The position numbers and the translations under genes are program-made. A stretch of DNA of 40,446 nt from NCBI GenBank assembly GCA_945873695.1, contig CAMCDX010000004.1:1-40446 (forward strand), in the 5' to 3' direction. The DNA is from an uncultured Clostridia bacterium. GTDB lineage: Bacteria > Bacillota > Clostridia > Oscillospirales > Oscillospiraceae. A model generated the notes under the pieces. It did not search any database. It saw nothing but the letters and a program-made list of their open reading frames with translations, and had not been told where the DNA came from. Positions 19,954-28,452 of the stretch are shown here, in pieces. Within the stretch, counting starts at the first letter, position 1; each line of letters opens with the position of its first letter.

Positions 19954-20649
19954 TTACAGGTTGTAATGGCGGGCGCCGAAAATGGCGGTGCCTACCCGGA
20001 CCATGGTGGCGCCGCAGGCAATGGCGTCCGCATAGTCGCCGCTCATGCCCATGGACAGGTATTTCAATTCATTATGGAACAATTTTGCATTGATGTCAAC
20101 ATAAAGCGCCCGAACTTCCTGAAAATACCGCATATTCGTCTCCCGGTCGGCATCCGCGGGGGGAATGGTCATCAATCCCCGAACCCGGACGTGGGGGCGC
20201 TCCTTCGCCGCCTCCGCCGCGGCAAAGACCTCCGCCGGGGCAAAGCCGCTCTTGGCCTCCTCTTCCCCGATGTTGACCTCCAGCAGGATGTCCTGCACCA
20301 GGTTCCTGGCGGCGGCCACCTTTTCGATCTCGTCCAGCAGCTCCAGGGAGCCCACCGACTGGATCAGGTCCACATGGCCCACCACCTGCTTCACCTTGTT
20401 CCGCTGCAGATGGCCGATGAAGTGAAGGGGGGCGCCGTCGTAGGCGTTCTCCGCCAGCTTCTGGGTCATCTCCTGGACCCGGTTCTCCCCCAGCACATCA
20501 ATGCCGGCGGCGATGGCCTCCCGGCAGGCAGCGGCGTCATTCATCTTGCTGGCACCCACCAGAATGACCTCAGACGGGTCCCGGCCCGCCGCTTGGCAGG
20601 CCTGGGCGATATTGGCCCGGACCTGAGCGATATTTTCCGCAATGGACAT
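19954..20649 (-). CDS. PLP homeostasis protein (YggS/PROSC family)
   Basis: 231 aa from the second ATG (20649), which has a better distance to GGAAGGAAG than the ATG at 20658. It is a single-domain alanine-racemase-like barrel that binds pyridoxal phosphate and keeps its level steady; no enzyme activity is known for the family. The PLP lysine is in ILVGASKMNDA. Other family blocks are LGENRVQEM, LHFIGHLQRNKVK and YLSMGMSGDYADAI. It sits directly before sepF, a widely conserved link. Confidence 0.92.
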   Translation of the reverse strand: MSIAENIAQVRANIAQACQAAGRDPSEVILVGASKMNDAAACREAIAAGIDVLGENRVQEMTQKLAENAYDGAPLHFIGHLQRNKVKQVVGHVDLIQSVGSLELLDEIEKVAAARNLVQDILLEVNIGEEEAKSGFAPAEVFAAAEAAKERPHVRVRGLMTIPPADADRETNMRYFQEVRALYVDINAKLFHNELKYLSMGMSGDYADAIACGATMVRVGTAIFGARHYNL

Positions 20650-20682
20650 ACGTTCCATCTTCCTTCCGAATGTTTTCTATAT

Positions 20683-21930
20683 TTATCCCACGACTTTTCG
20701 GTCGTACAGATCGTTTGCGGTGATGATGATCTCATCGCCGTCCCGCAGGCGGGTCTTTTCCTCCTCCGTGTCCGCCCGGACCAGCACGAAGCCGTCTCCG
20801 CTGTACAGCACCTTCACCGGCTTGAAGCGGGCCTCCATGCCCACCACACAGTAGACGCCGGTGCCCTCGGTAACGGTGCGATCCCCCTCCTTGTCCACGG
20901 TGACCTTCTCCGCCCGCAGCGCCTCCGTAGGCACCCGGATACCGCTGACGCTCCGCCGGATGATTTCCGCGCTCTGCTGGCGCAGCATGGTCAGCTGGGC
21001 CAGATAGGTGTTCCCCCGAAAGGTCACCGCGGCCTTGCCGCTCTCCTCCGGGCCAATGGCATCCACGGTGACGTCCAGGTCCCGGTCCGCGCTCTTGGAA
21101 AAGCGCAATGTCAGGCTGCCGCTCTCCCGCAGTTCCTTCGCCTTCTCGGCGTCCATGACGGCCACGTAGTACCAGCTGTCCCCCAGGATCAGCTTGCCCA
21201 CCTGGGACCGAACGCTGTCGTCGGGCTTTACCGTTTTCAGGGCGGAGGGCGTCAGGTCCCTCAGTCCCTCCGGCGTCAGCACCGTCTCATAGCCGTCCAC
21301 CACGGCGGAGTACAGCCCCGACGCCGGTGCGGTGATGCGCCGGGTGGAGGAAGCCGCCTGGGATCTCAGGGTCTTCAGCTGGGCCTCCAGGGTCTCGATC
21401 TGGCTCGCCAGATCCTCAGTGTCGGAATCGGTGTAGTCCCGCTTCAGCACCAGGCTCCGCAGTTCCCTCCCCTGCTCCTCGGCCTCCGCCAGCCGGTCCG
21501 ACGCCAGGGCGGACCGGACCGCCAGCAGGTCCCGCAGGATCTGGTCGTCCAGCTTCATGGACACATCGGCGCCCAACGCCGCCTCCTGGGCGTACTCCAG
21601 CTGCTCGATCCGGGCCTCCAAGCCATCGATCTCGTTCTGCCGGTCCAGGGAGGCCTGGTCGGCGTAAGCCGTGGCCACGGTGCCGCCCTTGCTGACCCGT
21701 TCCCCCTCGCTCCGCTGCAGGCGGAGAAGGCCGTCATCTTCCTGCAGCACCTGCTCCTCCCGCACCACATAGCCGGAAAGGGCGGTCTTCTCCTCCACCT
21801 GGTAGGTGTAGGCCAGGGTGGTGGTCAGCGGGTCTCCAAAGTACCGGGCCGCCTGGAAGCCGAAATAGGCCAGGACCCCCAGGGTGACCGCCGCCAACAG
21901 TATTTTCATTCCGAGAGAGCTGTTTTTCAT
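20683..21930 (-). CDS. HlyD-like membrane-anchored adaptor protein
   Basis: 415 aa. One N-terminal membrane segment (about 8-27) is followed by a barrel-sandwich (lipoyl-like) half (LSGYVVREEQVL, GERVSKGGTVATAY). A coiled coil spans about 95-200, and the second lipoyl half begins RRITAPASGLYSAVVDGYE. A beta-barrel end follows. This is the layout of HlyD/RND adaptor proteins, but no ABC or RND pump gene is adjacent. In this cluster it sits between hfq and the YggS-sepF-divIVA genes, so a cell-envelope role tied to division is possible. RBS AAGAGGT precedes the ATG. Confidence 0.72.
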   Translation of the reverse strand: MKNSSLGMKILLAAVTLGVLAYFGFQAARYFGDPLTTTLAYTYQVEEKTALSGYVVREEQVLQEDDGLLRLQRSEGERVSKGGTVATAYADQASLDRQNEIDGLEARIEQLEYAQEAALGADVSMKLDDQILRDLLAVRSALASDRLAEAEEQGRELRSLVLKRDYTDSDTEDLASQIETLEAQLKTLRSQAASSTRRITAPASGLYSAVVDGYETVLTPEGLRDLTPSALKTVKPDDSVRSQVGKLILGDSWYYVAVMDAEKAKELRESGSLTLRFSKSADRDLDVTVDAIGPEESGKAAVTFRGNTYLAQLTMLRQQSAEIIRRSVSGIRVPTEALRAEKVTVDKEGDRTVTEGTGVYCVVGMEARFKPVKVLYSGDGFVLVRADTEEEKTRLRDGDEIIITANDLYDRKVVG

Positions 21931-21978
21931 GGTTACCTCTTATGTATCCGCCGTATCTGCCGCCTGGCAGGCAGAGCG

Positions 21979-22057
21979 TTACTCCCCCGCCAGGTCCACC
22001 GTCCGCATAGGCGCGATGGTGGAGATCGCGTGCTTATAAATGATCTGCTGCTTGCCG
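21979..22057 (-). pseudogene. Detached duplicate of the hfq 3' end
   Basis: On the minus strand this segment encodes [20 protein letters not shown], then DLAGE and a stop at 21979. It repeats the C-terminal part of the intact Hfq (22204-22428) but lacks any start. It is probably the original 3' end of hfq, separated by the insertion 22058-22215. Confidence 0.8.
21991..22057 (-). repeat. 67-bp direct repeat, copy B of the hfq 3' end
   Basis: It matches 22216-22282 at 64 of 67 positions in the same orientation, 225 bp apart. The slightly higher divergence than at lepA (3 versus 1 mismatch) suggests an older event. Confidence 0.88.
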
Positions 22058-22215
22058 CCCCACAGGATGCTCCCCATCCTGCGGGGACCCCGCATTTTAC
22101 TCAAATGGGCAGGCGAAGCCCGCCCATTTCAAGGTTTTCCCTCCGGCAAAACCCTTGACGCCGCTTTCGCGGCGGCTCGTTGACGCTCCCGCGACGGCAA
22201 GCCTCATTCGCTTGT
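22058..22215. mobile_element. 158-bp hairpin-rich insertion next to hfq (MITE-like candidate)
   Basis: Inverted repeats follow one another: CAGGATG...CATCCTG (22063-22081), GCGGGG-A-CCCCGC (22081-22093), and AAATGGGC...GCCCATTT (22103-22129). It has no coding potential of its own. It is bounded by the 67-bp duplication of the hfq end. It shares motifs with the lepA-side insertion, including GGGGTCCCCG and a GACGGCAA-CTC element. Its last 12 bases (22204-22215) encode the final three codons and stop of the intact Hfq. Confidence 0.65.
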
Positions 22216-22428
22216 CAGATCCACCGTCCGCATGGGCGCGATGGTGGAGATCGCGTGCTTATAGATGATCTGCTGCTTGCCGTCGCTGTCCAGGGTGACG
22301 ACGAAGGCGTCGAAGCCGGTGATGACGCCCCGCATCTGGAAACCATTCATCAGGAACAGCGTCACCGGCACCCGGTCCCGCTTGGCCCGAAGAAGAAAAA
22401 TGTCCTGTAAATTCGCTTTTGTCTGCAT
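22204..22428 (-). CDS. hfq: RNA chaperone Hfq
   Basis: 74 aa, a normal length for Gram-positive Hfq. It forms a ring that binds small RNAs and A- or U-rich RNA. The Sm1 motif is [20 protein letters not shown] and the Sm2 motif is IYKHAIST, the latter being the Hfq signature. It lies after miaA, the classic miaA-hfq order. The C-terminal residues TSE and the stop come from an inserted element, while the detached old end reads AGE. The protein core is untouched. An AAAGGAG site precedes the ATG. Confidence 0.96.
   Translation of the reverse strand: MQTKANLQDIFLLRAKRDRVPVTLFLMNGFQMRGVITGFDAFVVTLDSDGKQQIIYKHAISTIAPMRTVDLTSE
22216..22282 (-). repeat. 67-bp direct repeat, copy A (inside intact hfq)
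   Basis: The 3' coding part of hfq that is duplicated at 21991-22057. It directly abuts the insertion. Confidence 0.88.
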
Positions 22429-22492
22429 GCTCGTCCGCTCCTTTTTTCTTTATCGGTCGGACGATCTTCCAGTTTTTCCCGTCCGCCTGCCG

Positions 22493-23437
22493 TTAGCATA
22501 CGCCCGCGGCGGTCAGGATTTCCGTCGAAACTTGCAGGGCCCGGGCAAAATCACGGTCTTTTTCCCAGAAGATCCAGTGAATGTCCGAATTTTTCCGCAG
22601 CCAGGTCAGCTGGCGCTTGGCGTACTGCCGGGAGCGGAGCTTCACCTCCGCCAGGGCCTCCTCCACGGTGGCGGTGCCCTCCGCCACAGCCAAAAACTCC
22701 TTGTAGCCGATGGCCTGGAGGGCGGTGGCATCCCGGGGGACGCCGCTTCGCAGCAGCCGGCGCACTTCCTCCACCAGGCCCTCCTCCGCCATCTTGTCCA
22801 CCCGGCGGTCGATGAGGTCCTTCATGTCCTGCCGGTCCCGGAACTGAAGGCCGATCCAGACGGCGTCGTACCGGGGCGGCAGAGCCTTCGTCTCCGCGTT
22901 GTGGGCGGTGATGGTCTTTCCTGTCTCCCGCCAGACCTCCAGGGCCCGGAGGACCCGCTTCTCGTCCGAGGGGTGGAGCCGGGCGGCGGATTCCGGGTCC
23001 ACCTGCCGCAGTTCCTCCAGCAGGGGCTCGATGCCCTCCTCTTTCAGGCGCTTTTGCAGCTCCTTCCGCACTTCGCCGCCGGTATGGCCGCCGGCAAAGC
23101 CATGGCCCTTCACCACCGCGTCCAGCCACAGTCCGGTGCCTCCCACCAGGATGGGTACCTTTCCCCGGGCCAGAATGTCGTCCACGATGGGAATGGCCGC
23201 CTGGGCGTACCGGGCCACGGACCACTGTTCCGCCGGGTCCGCCACGGCGATCATGTGGTGGGGCACGCCGTCCATCTCCGCCTCTGTGGGAGCGGCGGTA
23301 CCGATGGTCATGCCCTTGTAGATCTGCATGGAGTCGGCGGAGACCACTTCACCGCCCAGCCTTTTCGCCAGCAGCACGCCCAGAGTGGTCTTGCCGCAGG
23401 CCGTGGGGCCCACCACGCAGACAATCTTCGGCGTCAT
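22493..23437 (-). CDS. miaA: tRNA dimethylallyltransferase
   Basis: 314 aa, full length. MiaA adds a dimethylallyl group to A37 of tRNAs reading UNN codons; MiaB, also in this window, then methylthiolates the product. The P-loop is VVGPTACGKTTLG. Substrate blocks are SADSMQIYKGMTIGTAAPT, VGGTGLWLDAVV and SRQYAKRQLTWLR. It is co-transcribed with hfq 64 bases downstream. Confidence 0.96.
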   Translation of the reverse strand: MTPKIVCVVGPTACGKTTLGVLLAKRLGGEVVSADSMQIYKGMTIGTAAPTEAEMDGVPHHMIAVADPAEQWSVARYAQAAIPIVDDILARGKVPILVGGTGLWLDAVVKGHGFAGGHTGGEVRKELQKRLKEEGIEPLLEELRQVDPESAARLHPSDEKRVLRALEVWRETGKTITAHNAETKALPPRYDAVWIGLQFRDRQDMKDLIDRRVDKMAEEGLVEEVRRLLRSGVPRDATALQAIGYKEFLAVAEGTATVEEALAEVKLRSRQYAKRQLTWLRKNSDIHWIFWEKDRDFARALQVSTEILTAAGVC

Positions 23438-23488
23438 GGTCTCCCTCCTCCCTTCAACTCAAACATACGCAACGCGGTCCGCCGGCGC

Positions 23489-24082
23489 TCATTTCTCCTC
23501 CGCCAGGCGGCGGGCCAGGGCGCAGGACGCGGTCAGAATTTCCTCCGCCGTGTCCGGACGGGCGTCCAGCCCTCCGGCAAACACGTAGTCGAACCGGGGG
23601 ATGCCGAACATGGCCGTCAGCTGCCGCCAGTACGCCACGCCCACGCTGTCCTCCCGCTCAAAGTCACCGCCGGAGGTGAGATACACCAGGCGGTCCGCCC
23701 GGCAGTCGCCGTGGCAGCCGTTTTCGTCATAGTGGTAGGCCAGCCCGTTGGCGGAGATATGCTCGATATAGGTCCGCAGGGCAGCGGGAAAGCTCAGGTC
23801 CCAGAAGGGCGCGGCCACCACGATCCGGTCCGCTTCCCGGAACTGCCGCGCCAGGCCGAACACCGGCGCGTCGAAGGCCCTCACAGAGGCCAGGGCGTCC
23901 CGCTCATTGAGCATCTCCACGTCAAAGGGCCGCAGTGCCAGCAGCGTCTCCGGCGGCACAGTCTCGATCTCCGCTTCAGCGTGGGATGCCCGGAAAGCCG
24001 TCACATATGCTTCCGCCAGCCGTCTTGTCCGGGAGTTCGCCCCCCGCTGGCTGACGCAGCAGTCCACAATTAAGAGTTTCAT
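23489..24082 (-). CDS. Flavodoxin-fold NAD(P)H-dependent oxidoreductase
   Basis: 197 aa. A Flavodoxin_2-type fold (NQO/azoreductase group) is indicated by the opening MKLLIVDCCVSQRGANSRTR, which contains the FMN phosphate loop. Further blocks are ADRIVVAAPFWDLSFPAALR, a typical FMN-binding stretch, and LTSGGDF. Such enzymes reduce quinones, azo dyes or other substrates using FMN and NAD(P)H. It lies between mutL and miaA, separated from mutL by a hairpin array. The native substrate is unknown. Confidence 0.85.
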   Translation of the reverse strand: MKLLIVDCCVSQRGANSRTRRLAEAYVTAFRASHAEAEIETVPPETLLALRPFDVEMLNERDALASVRAFDAPVFGLARQFREADRIVVAAPFWDLSFPAALRTYIEHISANGLAYHYDENGCHGDCRADRLVYLTSGGDFEREDSVGVAYWRQLTAMFGIPRFDYVFAGGLDARPDTAEEILTASCALARRLAEEK

Positions 24083-24106
24083 GGCATATCCCCTTGTCTC
24101 ACAGAG

Positions 24107-24260
24107 TTTTGCCGCGGCGCGGCAAAATCAAATGCAATCATTTTCGCCGCAGCATGTATGTGGCGAAAATCCCCCGATTCAGCCGCCCTGGGCGGCGCTC
24201 ACCAGTGAACCAGGTTCACTGGTGGTGGGGGTCCTCAAGGGGGAGCCGGCTCCCCCTTGA
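24107..24260. repeat. Array of five inverted repeats between mutL and the reductase gene
   Basis: Five separate palindromes are packed into 154 bases. They are TTTTGCCGC-GGC-GCGGCAAAA (24107-24127), ATTTTCGCC...GGCGAAAAT (24140-24170), GCCGCCC-T-GGGCGGC (24182-24196), a 25-bp palindrome with 12-bp arms CACCAGTGAACC (24200-24224), and a perfect 26-bp palindrome TCAAGGGGGAGCC/GGCTCCCCCTTGA (24235-24260). The last ends 7 bases after the mutL stop codon and could end its transcript. No coding potential is seen. Confidence 0.75.
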
Positions 24261-24266
24261 ATGATA

Positions 24267-26240
24267 TTATGCCCGCTTGAACATCTTTTCCAGCTCGTAT
24301 TTCGTCAGCTTCACCGCCACAGGCCGCCCGTGGGGACAGAAGCGGACCTGGCCGCTCTGGACCTTGTCCACCAGCACCCGCAGCTCCGCCGGGTCGCTGG
24401 TCCAGCCGCCCTTGATGGCCGCCTTGCAGGCCATGGTGTGGAGCAGGCCCTCCCGCCGCTCCGCCGGGGAGCGGCCAGTGCGGAGCTTCTCCGCGAATTC
24501 CTCCAGGGTGGGCACCGTGTCCTCGGCGTTGATGTCCGCCGGGACCTCCCGCACCAGGATGGCGCCGTCACCAAAGTCCTCGCAGGCGAAGCCGAACTGC
24601 TCCAGCAGGGGCAGGTTCTCCAGCAGCAGGGCACCGTCCTCTCGTCCCAGCTCCGCTGCGATGGGTTGGAGCAGCGTCTGACGCATAGGCGGCTCCAGAG
24701 ACGCCTGAAGGCGGTCAAAGTTCACCCGCTCATGGGCGGCGTGCTTGTCGATGAGCCAGACGCAGCCGTCCTCGCTCTCGCAGACGATGTAGGTGTGGAG
24801 CACCTCTCCGGCGATGCGCCAGGGCGCCTCCTTGGGCGGCTCGATGGTCTGCTGCTCCGGCAGTTCCATGGTCTGCTGGGCCGGAATGGCCGGGACAAAG
24901 GGCCGCTTGGGCGGCTCCGGCTTCACGGCGGGCTCTGTCCTTGAGACGAACACCGATTCCTTCACCGGCGCCGGCCGGGCCGTCACCGAGGGCGGCGGGG
25001 CGGACAGGGCGCCGCCGGCAGGCTTTTTTCTGGGTTCGTAGGCAAAGGGCTCCGGCTTCCGGTCCGCCACTCTTGCCGTGGTCTTCCACTCCGTGTTCCA
25101 GGCGGGGCGAACATGCGTCGGCTGGACTGGCTGGGGCTTGGACGCCGGAGCGGCGGCCTTCTCCCGGAAGGTTTTGGCGTCCATGGTCTGGAAAAAGTCC
25201 TGCCGGGGATTGACCGTCTCCGCCGCGGGTCTTGGCTCCGGCCTGGGGGCGCTGTCCGCCGCCAGGCAGTCCAGCACCGTGTGGTACACCGCGTCGAAAA
25301 CCTCCCGCTCCCGGGCGAACTTCACCGTGGTCTTGGCGGGGTGGACGTTCACATCCACCGCCGTCACCGGTACCGTGACGGCCAGGACGCAGCCGGGGAA
25401 CTTCCCCTTCATGATCTGGTTGCGGTAGCCCTCCTCCAGGGCCGCCGTCAGCAGCTGGGACTTGATGAACCGGCCGTTGACGAAAAACACCTGCATGGAC
25501 CGGGAGCCCCGGCCCATGAGGGGCTTGGTGACGAAGCCACTGACCTCCACCTCGCCGCCCCGGCCCTTCACCGCCGTCAGGCTCCGGGCAAAGTCCCGGC
25601 CCAGGGCCGCGTAGACGGCGGACTCCAGCTTTCCGTCGCCGGGGGTGTGGAGGGCTTCGACGCCGTCCTTGATGAATTTGAAGGAGATATCCGGGTGGCT
25701 GAGAGCCAGATGCTGCATAAGCCCCGCCACGGCGGCGGTCTCGGCGCTGTCCTTCTTCATGAATTTTAACCGGGCGGGAGTGTTGTAAAACAGGTCCCGG
25801 ACGATGATGGTGGTGCCCTCCGGGGCGCCGGCCTCCTCCACGGCGCCGGCCACGCCTCCCTCCAGGTGCAGGGACGCGCCTGCGGCGGCGCCCTTCTGCC
25901 GGGTCAGGATCTCGGTGCGGCTGACGGCAGAGATGGCCGCCAGGGCCTCGCCCCGGAAGCCCAGGGTGCCGATCTTCCCAAGGTCCTCGGCAAAGCGCAT
26001 CTTGCTGGTGGCGTGGCGGAGGAAGGCGGTTGGCAGCTCTCCGGGAGCGATGCCGCAGCCGTTGTCCGTCACCCGGATGAGGCCCATACCGCCCCGCTGG
26101 ACCTCCACCGCCACGGCGGAGGCGCCGGCATCAATGGCGTTTTCCACCAGCTCCTTCACCACGCTGGCCGGCCGCTCGACGACTTCGCCGGCGGCAATGA
26201 GGTCGGCCACATGGGAATCTAATTGTCGGATATGGGGCAT
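24267..26240 (-). CDS. mutL: DNA mismatch repair protein MutL
   Basis: 657 aa. MutL links mismatch recognition by MutS to strand incision. The GHKL ATPase motifs are clear: VKELVENAIDAGA, TDNGCGI and GTLGFRGEALAAIS. A proline-rich linker spans about 330-460. The C-terminal domain carries the endonuclease site in the slightly unusual form DKHAAHERVNFD (usual DQHA..E....E), plus ACKAAIKGG and CPHGRP, so nicking activity is likely retained. It lies in the same minus-strand run as mutS, with three other genes between them. Confidence 0.96.
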   Translation of the reverse strand: MPHIRQLDSHVADLIAAGEVVERPASVVKELVENAIDAGASAVAVEVQRGGMGLIRVTDNGCGIAPGELPTAFLRHATSKMRFAEDLGKIGTLGFRGEALAAISAVSRTEILTRQKGAAAGASLHLEGGVAGAVEEAGAPEGTTIIVRDLFYNTPARLKFMKKDSAETAAVAGLMQHLALSHPDISFKFIKDGVEALHTPGDGKLESAVYAALGRDFARSLTAVKGRGGEVEVSGFVTKPLMGRGSRSMQVFFVNGRFIKSQLLTAALEEGYRNQIMKGKFPGCVLAVTVPVTAVDVNVHPAKTTVKFAREREVFDAVYHTVLDCLAADSAPRPEPRPAAETVNPRQDFFQTMDAKTFREKAAAPASKPQPVQPTHVRPAWNTEWKTTARVADRKPEPFAYEPRKKPAGGALSAPPPSVTARPAPVKESVFVSRTEPAVKPEPPKRPFVPAIPAQQTMELPEQQTIEPPKEAPWRIAGEVLHTYIVCESEDGCVWLIDKHAAHERVNFDRLQASLEPPMRQTLLQPIAAELGREDGALLLENLPLLEQFGFACEDFGDGAILVREVPADINAEDTVPTLEEFAEKLRTGRSPAERREGLLHTMACKAAIKGGWTSDPAELRVLVDKVQSGQVRFCPHGRPVAVKLTKYELEKMFKRA

Positions 26241-26266
26241 GGGAGACCCTCCTTACGGAACAGAAA

Positions 26267-27181
26267 TCAAAGCAGCACCGCCGCCAGCAGCGGGATGGTC
26301 ACGATAGAGACCAGGGTGGTCAGGAAGGTGGTCTGGGCCATGGCTTGGATGTCGCCGCCGTACTCCATGCACAGCAGGGAGCCGTTGACGGCCACCGGCA
26401 TCCCCATCTGCACCACGGCGATGCCCATGACCATGGGATCCGCGATCTTGATGGCCCCCAGGATGACATACAGCACCAGGGGCATGACGATCAGCCGCAC
26501 TCCCGCCAGCGCCCAGACCCGGAAAGAGCCCAGCATCTCCCGGGCGGACTGGCCCGCCAGGATGGAGCCCACCAGCACCAGGGACAGGGGGATGGTGATA
26601 TTCCCCAGGAAGTCCAGGGACTCCGTGATCACCGCCGGAGCCCGGAGGCGGGTCACCGCCAGGACCAGGCTGAGGATGGACGCCACCACGCAGGGGGAAA
26701 ACATCTGCCGCCACCGAAAGCGGACGCCGCCGCCCAGCATCAGCGGTCCCAGGGTGAAGGACAGCAGATTGAAGGGCAGCACCAGCATCACCGCGTAGAA
26801 CAGCGCCTCCGGGCCGTACAGGGCCACCGCCACCGGGTAGCCGATAAAGCCCACGTTGGAAAAAGCCATGGCGTACCGCCAGACCCCGATCTGCTCCCGG
26901 GTCCCGCCCAGAAGCCCGGGCACCGCCAGCACGAACAGAAAAGCCATGGCGTAATAGATCGCCGCCACACCCAGCACGGACAGGATCTCCGCCACGCTGG
27001 GCAGGTCGTCGTTGGTCAGTACGGAGGCCACGATCATGGCGGGCATGACCAGATTCAAAAGAAGGCTGGAGATCCTGTGGTTCGTCTCGCTGTTCAAATA
27101 GCCAAGCTTGTTGGCCGCGTAGCCGGCGGCAATGGCGAAGAGGAGCACCAGCATCTCCTCAAAGGTATCGATAAAACTCAT
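26267..27181 (-). CDS. AEC-family (auxin efflux carrier) transporter
   Basis: 304 aa with about ten membrane segments in two similar halves. N-terminal features are GYAANKLGYLNSETNHRISS and LLNLVMPAMIVASVL. The second half includes PLSLVLVGSILAGQS and ends in VQMGMPVAVNGSLLCMEYGG, typical of AEC proteins that export or import small organic acids. It lies between the small membrane protein gene and mutL, with 26 bases to mutL. The substrate is unknown. Confidence 0.88.
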   Translation of the reverse strand: MSFIDTFEEMLVLLFAIAAGYAANKLGYLNSETNHRISSLLLNLVMPAMIVASVLTNDDLPSVAEILSVLGVAAIYYAMAFLFVLAVPGLLGGTREQIGVWRYAMAFSNVGFIGYPVAVALYGPEALFYAVMLVLPFNLLSFTLGPLMLGGGVRFRWRQMFSPCVVASILSLVLAVTRLRAPAVITESLDFLGNITIPLSLVLVGSILAGQSAREMLGSFRVWALAGVRLIVMPLVLYVILGAIKIADPMVMGIAVVQMGMPVAVNGSLLCMEYGGDIQAMAQTTFLTTLVSIVTIPLLAAVLL

Positions 27182-27226
27182 GGGTCTCTTCTTTCTCTCT
27201 TGATGACCGTATTTGCTTTCGCCGGC

Positions 27227-27715
27227 TCAGCTCTCCCGCCACTGGGCGCCGTAGCCCAGGGCCACCACCAGGGCCCGCAGCTGGCGGACGGAGCGCTCCG
27301 CCTCCTCCCCGCTCGTCAGGGAGCGGAGCAGCTGGTTTTTGCCGGTGGTCTCGATGTTGATGGTCCATCCGGCGCAGTCATGGCCCAGGGCGTCCCGGTT
27401 GGGCCAGCAATGGACCATTTTGATGGTGCTCCGGGGAATGGCCACGTCGTTCAGGTACAGGGTGTCCGGCGTCACACGCCAGGTACCGGCCCCTTCCGTA
27501 CCCTTCGGGGCGAACAGCCCGGCAAGGGCCGGGTACAGCGCCCGGAACAGCACATACACCAGCAGCGCGGCGGTAATGGTCAGCCCGATCCCCTCCAGGG
27601 GCAGGTAGCGGAGACACAGAAACGTCACGCCGCCGGCCAGCAGACAGGTCAGCAGCAGGGCCGGCACGGTCCGCTTCCACTGCCCCGTGTTTTCCAAAAG
27701 CAGTTCACCTGACAT
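27227..27715 (-). CDS. Small membrane protein with a PH-like C-terminal part
   Basis: 162 aa from the ATG at 27715, which follows AAAGGAG; the upstream extension lacks a ribosome site and overlaps the CPBP gene. Two membrane segments (about 15-32 and 38-58) are followed by a soluble part. WRVTPDTLYLNDVAIPRSTI, then INIETTGKNQLLRSL recalls bacterial PH-like domains. No named family is recognised. It starts 13 bases after the CPBP gene and probably belongs to the same transcript. Confidence 0.7.
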   Translation of the reverse strand: MSGELLLENTGQWKRTVPALLLTCLLAGGVTFLCLRYLPLEGIGLTITAALLVYVLFRALYPALAGLFAPKGTEGAGTWRVTPDTLYLNDVAIPRSTIKMVHCWPNRDALGHDCAGWTINIETTGKNQLLRSLTSGEEAERSVRQLRALVVALGYGAQWRES

Positions 27716-27728
27716 CTCATTTCTCCTT

Positions 27729-28436
27729 TCACAGCATGGCCCAGACGCTGAGGGCGTTGGCCGCCGCGTGGACGGCGATGGAGGTCCAAAGCGTCCCGGT
27801 GCGGTCATAGACCCAGGCCAGCACCAGGCCGGGAACCAGATACTGGAGCATCAGCACAAAATAGGTAACGTCCTGCTGCACCACCGCGAACTGCCACACA
27901 TGGAGCAGGGCGAACAGGGCACAGGAGACGATGTAGGCCACTGCCGGGCTCTTGCTCCGCAGGTTGCCGAAGACCAGGCCCCGGAACAGTACCTCTTCCA
28001 CGAAGGGCGCCAGGAAGATGACGATGAGCATGGTCATGTGGGGCGCGTCGTCGATCTGGGCGGAGATGGTGGTGTCGTTCAGGTTGGTGCGGTTGGTGAT
28101 GATGAGGTTGCTGAGCCGGTACACCAGTTCATTGAGACCGTACAGCGCCACCAGCCCCACCCCCACCGTCTGGCAGGCCAGGCCCAGGTTGTCCGCGAAG
28201 CGGCGGGAGGTCCTGGCCAGGAAGCCGTGGAAGATGATGAGGGTGACGGCAAACAGGATGTAGTAGTACAGCACGTTTTGAAGACCCTGGGAGATGGTGA
28301 CTCCCAGCAGTCGTCCCGCCAAGCGGAACAGCGGCCCTGTCACAAAGGGCAGCACCACCAGGTAGATGACGAAAAAGGCCGTACCGGCGATCTGCTCCCC
28401 GGCGGACATATACGGCGCGGATTTGCGTTTTGCCAT
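27729..28436 (-). CDS. CPBP-family intramembrane metalloprotease
   Basis: 235 aa with about seven membrane segments. The Abi/CPBP motifs are present: EEVLFRG (E147, E148, R152), FALLHV (H179) and HAAAN (H222, N226). In other bacteria such proteases mature or protect against small peptides, or act in surface protein handling. It lies between mutS and the PH-like membrane protein, 16 bases after mutS. No bacteriocin or pheromone gene is seen nearby, so its target is unknown. Confidence 0.9.
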   Translation of the reverse strand: MAKRKSAPYMSAGEQIAGTAFFVIYLVVLPFVTGPLFRLAGRLLGVTISQGLQNVLYYYILFAVTLIIFHGFLARTSRRFADNLGLACQTVGVGLVALYGLNELVYRLSNLIITNRTNLNDTTISAQIDDAPHMTMLIVIFLAPFVEEVLFRGLVFGNLRSKSPAVAYIVSCALFALLHVWQFAVVQQDVTYFVLMLQYLVPGLVLAWVYDRTGTLWTSIAVHAAANALSVWAML

Positions 28437-28452
28437 TGCGATGGACCCCTTA

